Position numbers and translations under genes: made by a program. This document shows, piece after piece, positions 42,091 through 43,905 of a DNA stretch of 43,905 nt. Source of the stretch: Dehalococcoidia bacterium (GTDB lineage: Bacteria; Chloroflexota; Dehalococcoidia; Dehalococcoidales; W111); assembly GCA_011191985.1 (NCBI GenBank), contig DUEU01000068.1, positions 58,579 to 102,483 of the forward strand, in the 5' to 3' direction. The number at the start of each line of letters is the position of its first letter. The stretch's first letter is position 1. Under the pieces are notes generated by a model that searched no databases, was not told the origin of the DNA, and saw only the letters and a program-made list of their open reading frames with translations.

Positions 42091-43311
42091 ATGGATAAAA
42101 AACTACCGCTTCAGGGAGTGAAGGTTATAGAGTGGACACAGTCCGGCGCGGGCCCTTGGGCTGGCAGATGCTTCGCTGACTTTGGTGCCGAAGTAATTAA
42201 GATCGAGTCGACGAAATTCCCCGACTTCATACGATTGTCGGGACCGTATAAAGACGATATCCCGGGTGTTGACCGCTCCTCTTCCTTCATACTGTTCAAT
42301 ACAAGCAAGAAGAGCTTCACCCTGGACCTGAAGAACCCTCGCGGTAAGGAGCTATTTAAGAAACTGGCCAGCTGGGCAGATATCGTACTGCAGAACCAGC
42401 GGCCGGGCCTGATGAAAAGCATGGGCCTGGGCTATGAGGAGCTTAAGAAAGTAAAGGAAGACATTATTCTGATAGACGTCAGCATTGCGGGACAGGAGGG
42501 CCCGTGGACAGGGACGGGGGGCTGGGGCGGCAACGCTATGGCCCAGACGGGCCATCTCTACCTCTATGCGCATCCTGGTGGTGAACCACTGATGCCGGGG
42601 TTTACGGCTACCACTGATGTTATTATACCGCTGTATCAGGTGATGGCGGGTATCGCTGCGCTGGCCTACCGGCGCCGGACCGGGAAAGGGCAACACATTG
42701 ATATCGCCCAGCTTGAGCCCGCTGTCTATTCCCTGGGGCCGGGTCTCCTGGATTATGCGGTGAATAAAAGAATACAGCAACCAATGGGTAATCGGGACCC
42801 GCGCGGTGCGCCGCACAGTGCCTTTCGCTGCCAGGGAGAAGACAAATGGTGCGCTATTGCCGTGTTCACCGATGAAGAATGGGAAAGTTTCTGTAGCGTA
42901 ATCGGCAATCCCGAATGGACGAAGTCCCCCAAATTTGCCACTCTATCCGCCAGGAAGGAGAACGAGGACGAGCTAGAGAAGCTGGTCAATGAATGGACAA
43001 TGAACTACCCTGCCCAGGAAGTCATGGTGATGATGCAGGAAGCTGGGATACCAGCGGGAGTATTGCAGACCACCGAAGACATAGTTGATTATGACCCGCA
43101 GGTGAAAGCCAGGGAACTCTTACCGATACGGCATCACCCCGTTATGGGGGACTGTTTACATGCCAGATGGCCCTTCATACTGTCGAAGACACCGGCCGAG
43201 ATACGGACTACTCCCTGCCTGGGTGAGCATAATCGCTATGTCTGTACCGAAATACTGGGTATGAGCGACGAAGAGTTCGCCGAGCTGGTTGATTCAGAAG
43301 TGATTAGTTAA
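42091..43311 (+). CDS. Family III CoA-transferase, catalytic partner
   Basis: A 406-residue family member with LQGVKVIEWTQSGAGPWAGR, FADFGAEVIKIES and TSKKSFTLDLKNP. The nucleophile is D176 in ATTDVIIPL, at the CaiB spacing before GKGQHIDIAQ. It follows the Asp-less relative by 25 bases with a GGGGGGAGG site and may form a complex with it. It would transfer CoA to the operon's acid substrate. The crotonase gene that follows is cut by the window end. Confidence 0.9.
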   Translation: MDKKLPLQGVKVIEWTQSGAGPWAGRCFADFGAEVIKIESTKFPDFIRLSGPYKDDIPGVDRSSSFILFNTSKKSFTLDLKNPRGKELFKKLASWADIVLQNQRPGLMKSMGLGYEELKKVKEDIILIDVSIAGQEGPWTGTGGWGGNAMAQTGHLYLYAHPGGEPLMPGFTATTDVIIPLYQVMAGIAALAYRRRTGKGQHIDIAQLEPAVYSLGPGLLDYAVNKRIQQPMGNRDPRGAPHSAFRCQGEDKWCAIAVFTDEEWESFCSVIGNPEWTKSPKFATLSARKENEDELEKLVNEWTMNYPAQEVMVMMQEAGIPAGVLQTTEDIVDYDPQVKARELLPIRHHPVMGDCLHARWPFILSKTPAEIRTTPCLGEHNRYVCTEILGMSDEEFAELVDSEVIS

Positions 43312-43365
43312 ACCCAAAGGATTAAGATGCTAAAGTAACTTTACTGATTACAGGAGGGGCTGGCA

Positions 43366-43905
43366 ATGGCGTATGAGACTATCAGGTATGAAAAGGAAGA
43401 CGGTATATGTGTTATTACATTTAACCGGCCTAAGGTCTTGAACGCGTTCTCAAAGCAGGCGGTAGAAGAACTAACGCAGGCTTTAGATGAAATTACCAGA
43501 GACGATGAGATAACGGTATTCATTTTAACCGGCGGACCAGCGAGTGATGGCCGTCCCTGTTTCAGCGCCGGGTCTGACCTTAAAGAATCTATAGCGGGCT
43601 GGCCCCCTAGGTTAATCCCCCTGACCGCTATTCAGTCCTTTTGGACAGGCGAAAACATAGGTGAAATATTCCTGGATATTGAGAAATGCCCCAAGCTCTC
43701 AATAGCGGCCGTTGACGGGATATGTACCGGCGGTGGCCTGGAATTGGCTCTGTCTTGCGATATAATCCTGGTCTCAGAAACGGCCCTCATCAGTGATCTT
43801 CATGTCAAAAACTTGGGCACGATTGGTGGCGGGGCTGCAGCGCAAAGGCTGGCCTGGAGAGTAGGGGTGTCCAAAGCTATAGAGCTTTGCTGCACCGGGG
43901 ACGCC
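43366..43905 (+). CDS. Enoyl-CoA hydratase/isomerase family protein, N-terminal part (cut by window end)
   Basis: 180 codons of a crotonase-fold protein run off the window end. It has FNRPKVLNAFS, CFSAGSDLKES and AAVDGICTGGGLELALSCD. The first catalytic glutamate is kept (E126), while the second position appears to be H146 in SDLHVKNLG. AGGAGG lies before the ATG. It continues the plus-strand catabolic run after the CoA-transferase pair. Confidence 0.9.
   Translation, partial: MAYETIRYEKEDGICVITFNRPKVLNAFSKQAVEELTQALDEITRDDEITVFILTGGPASDGRPCFSAGSDLKESIAGWPPRLIPLTAIQSFWTGENIGEIFLDIEKCPKLSIAAVDGICTGGGLELALSCDIILVSETALISDLHVKNLGTIGGGAAAQRLAWRVGVSKAIELCCTGDA

Noticed and set aside
1-43905. tRNA, rRNA, CRISPR, complete insertion sequence or phage genes
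   Set aside because: None recognised by reading both strands; a covariance-model scan was not possible here.

Overview
The window is about 44 kb of bacterial chromosome with roughly balanced base composition. It is almost entirely given over to CoA-thioester catabolism, tungsten/molybdenum and iron-sulfur redox enzymes, and uptake systems for small acids. The gene mix is seven crotonase-fold proteins, four family III CoA-transferases, three acyl-CoA dehydrogenases, two aldehyde:ferredoxin oxidoreductases (AOR), TRAP and Liv-type transporters, and a binding lipoprotein with a long Pro-Thr linker. This suggests an anaerobic or microaerophilic heterotroph. It is consistent with an uncultured Chloroflexota/Dehalococcoidia-type genome, but that placement is an inference from style, because no rRNA or other phylogenetic marker is present.

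Layout. (1) Bases 1-508, minus: the start of a molybdopterin oxidoreductase. (2) 883-10117, plus: a tightly packed run of ten genes. It holds two duplicated flavoproteins, a CoA-transferase, an acyl-CoA dehydrogenase, a crotonase, two thiolase-fold proteins, two DUF35 zinc-ribbon/OB proteins and another crotonase, and it ends at an intrinsic terminator. (3) 10244-14063, minus: a MenB/BadI-like crotonase, a DsrE-like protein, another crotonase, and a nitronate monooxygenase-like flavoenzyme. (4) 14653-18946, plus: livHMGF and an SMP-30/gluconolactonase, followed by an AOR (19054-20940). (5) 20972-25797, minus: TRAP genes dctM, dctQ and dctP, then a Liv-type binding protein whose upstream leader is nearly a copy of the dctP leader. 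(6) 26034-28481, plus: an FAD oxidoreductase and an acyl-CoA dehydrogenase. (7) 28614-33804, minus: a DUF6125-like protein, a reductase/epimerase-like protein, a GlcF/GlcD-type 2-hydroxyacid oxidation pair, and an Lrp/AsnC regulator with a palindrome over its own promoter. (8) 34369-43905, plus: crotonase, CoA-transferase, acyl-CoA dehydrogenase, ferredoxin, AOR, crotonase, two tandem CoA-transferases and a crotonase cut by the window end.

How it may work together. Transporters bring in organic acids; CoA-transferases activate them; acyl-CoA dehydrogenases and crotonases desaturate and hydrate them. In the first operon the next step appears to be unusual. Both thiolase-fold proteins lack the nucleophilic cysteine and the GHP histidine, and each can pair with a DUF35 protein. 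No obvious 3-hydroxyacyl-CoA dehydrogenase lies in the window. This fits a retro-aldol cleavage like the steroid side-chain aldolase Ltp2-ChsH2 better than ordinary thiolysis. The AORs, ferredoxin and flavoproteins could handle the aldehyde and electrons released. The substrate cannot be read from the sequence.

The best candidates for something undescribed are the Cys-less thiolase/DUF35 quartet, the tandem CoA-transferases in which one partner lacks the catalytic Asp, the shared leader of the two solute-binding protein genes, and a short element with 18-bp terminal inverted repeats.
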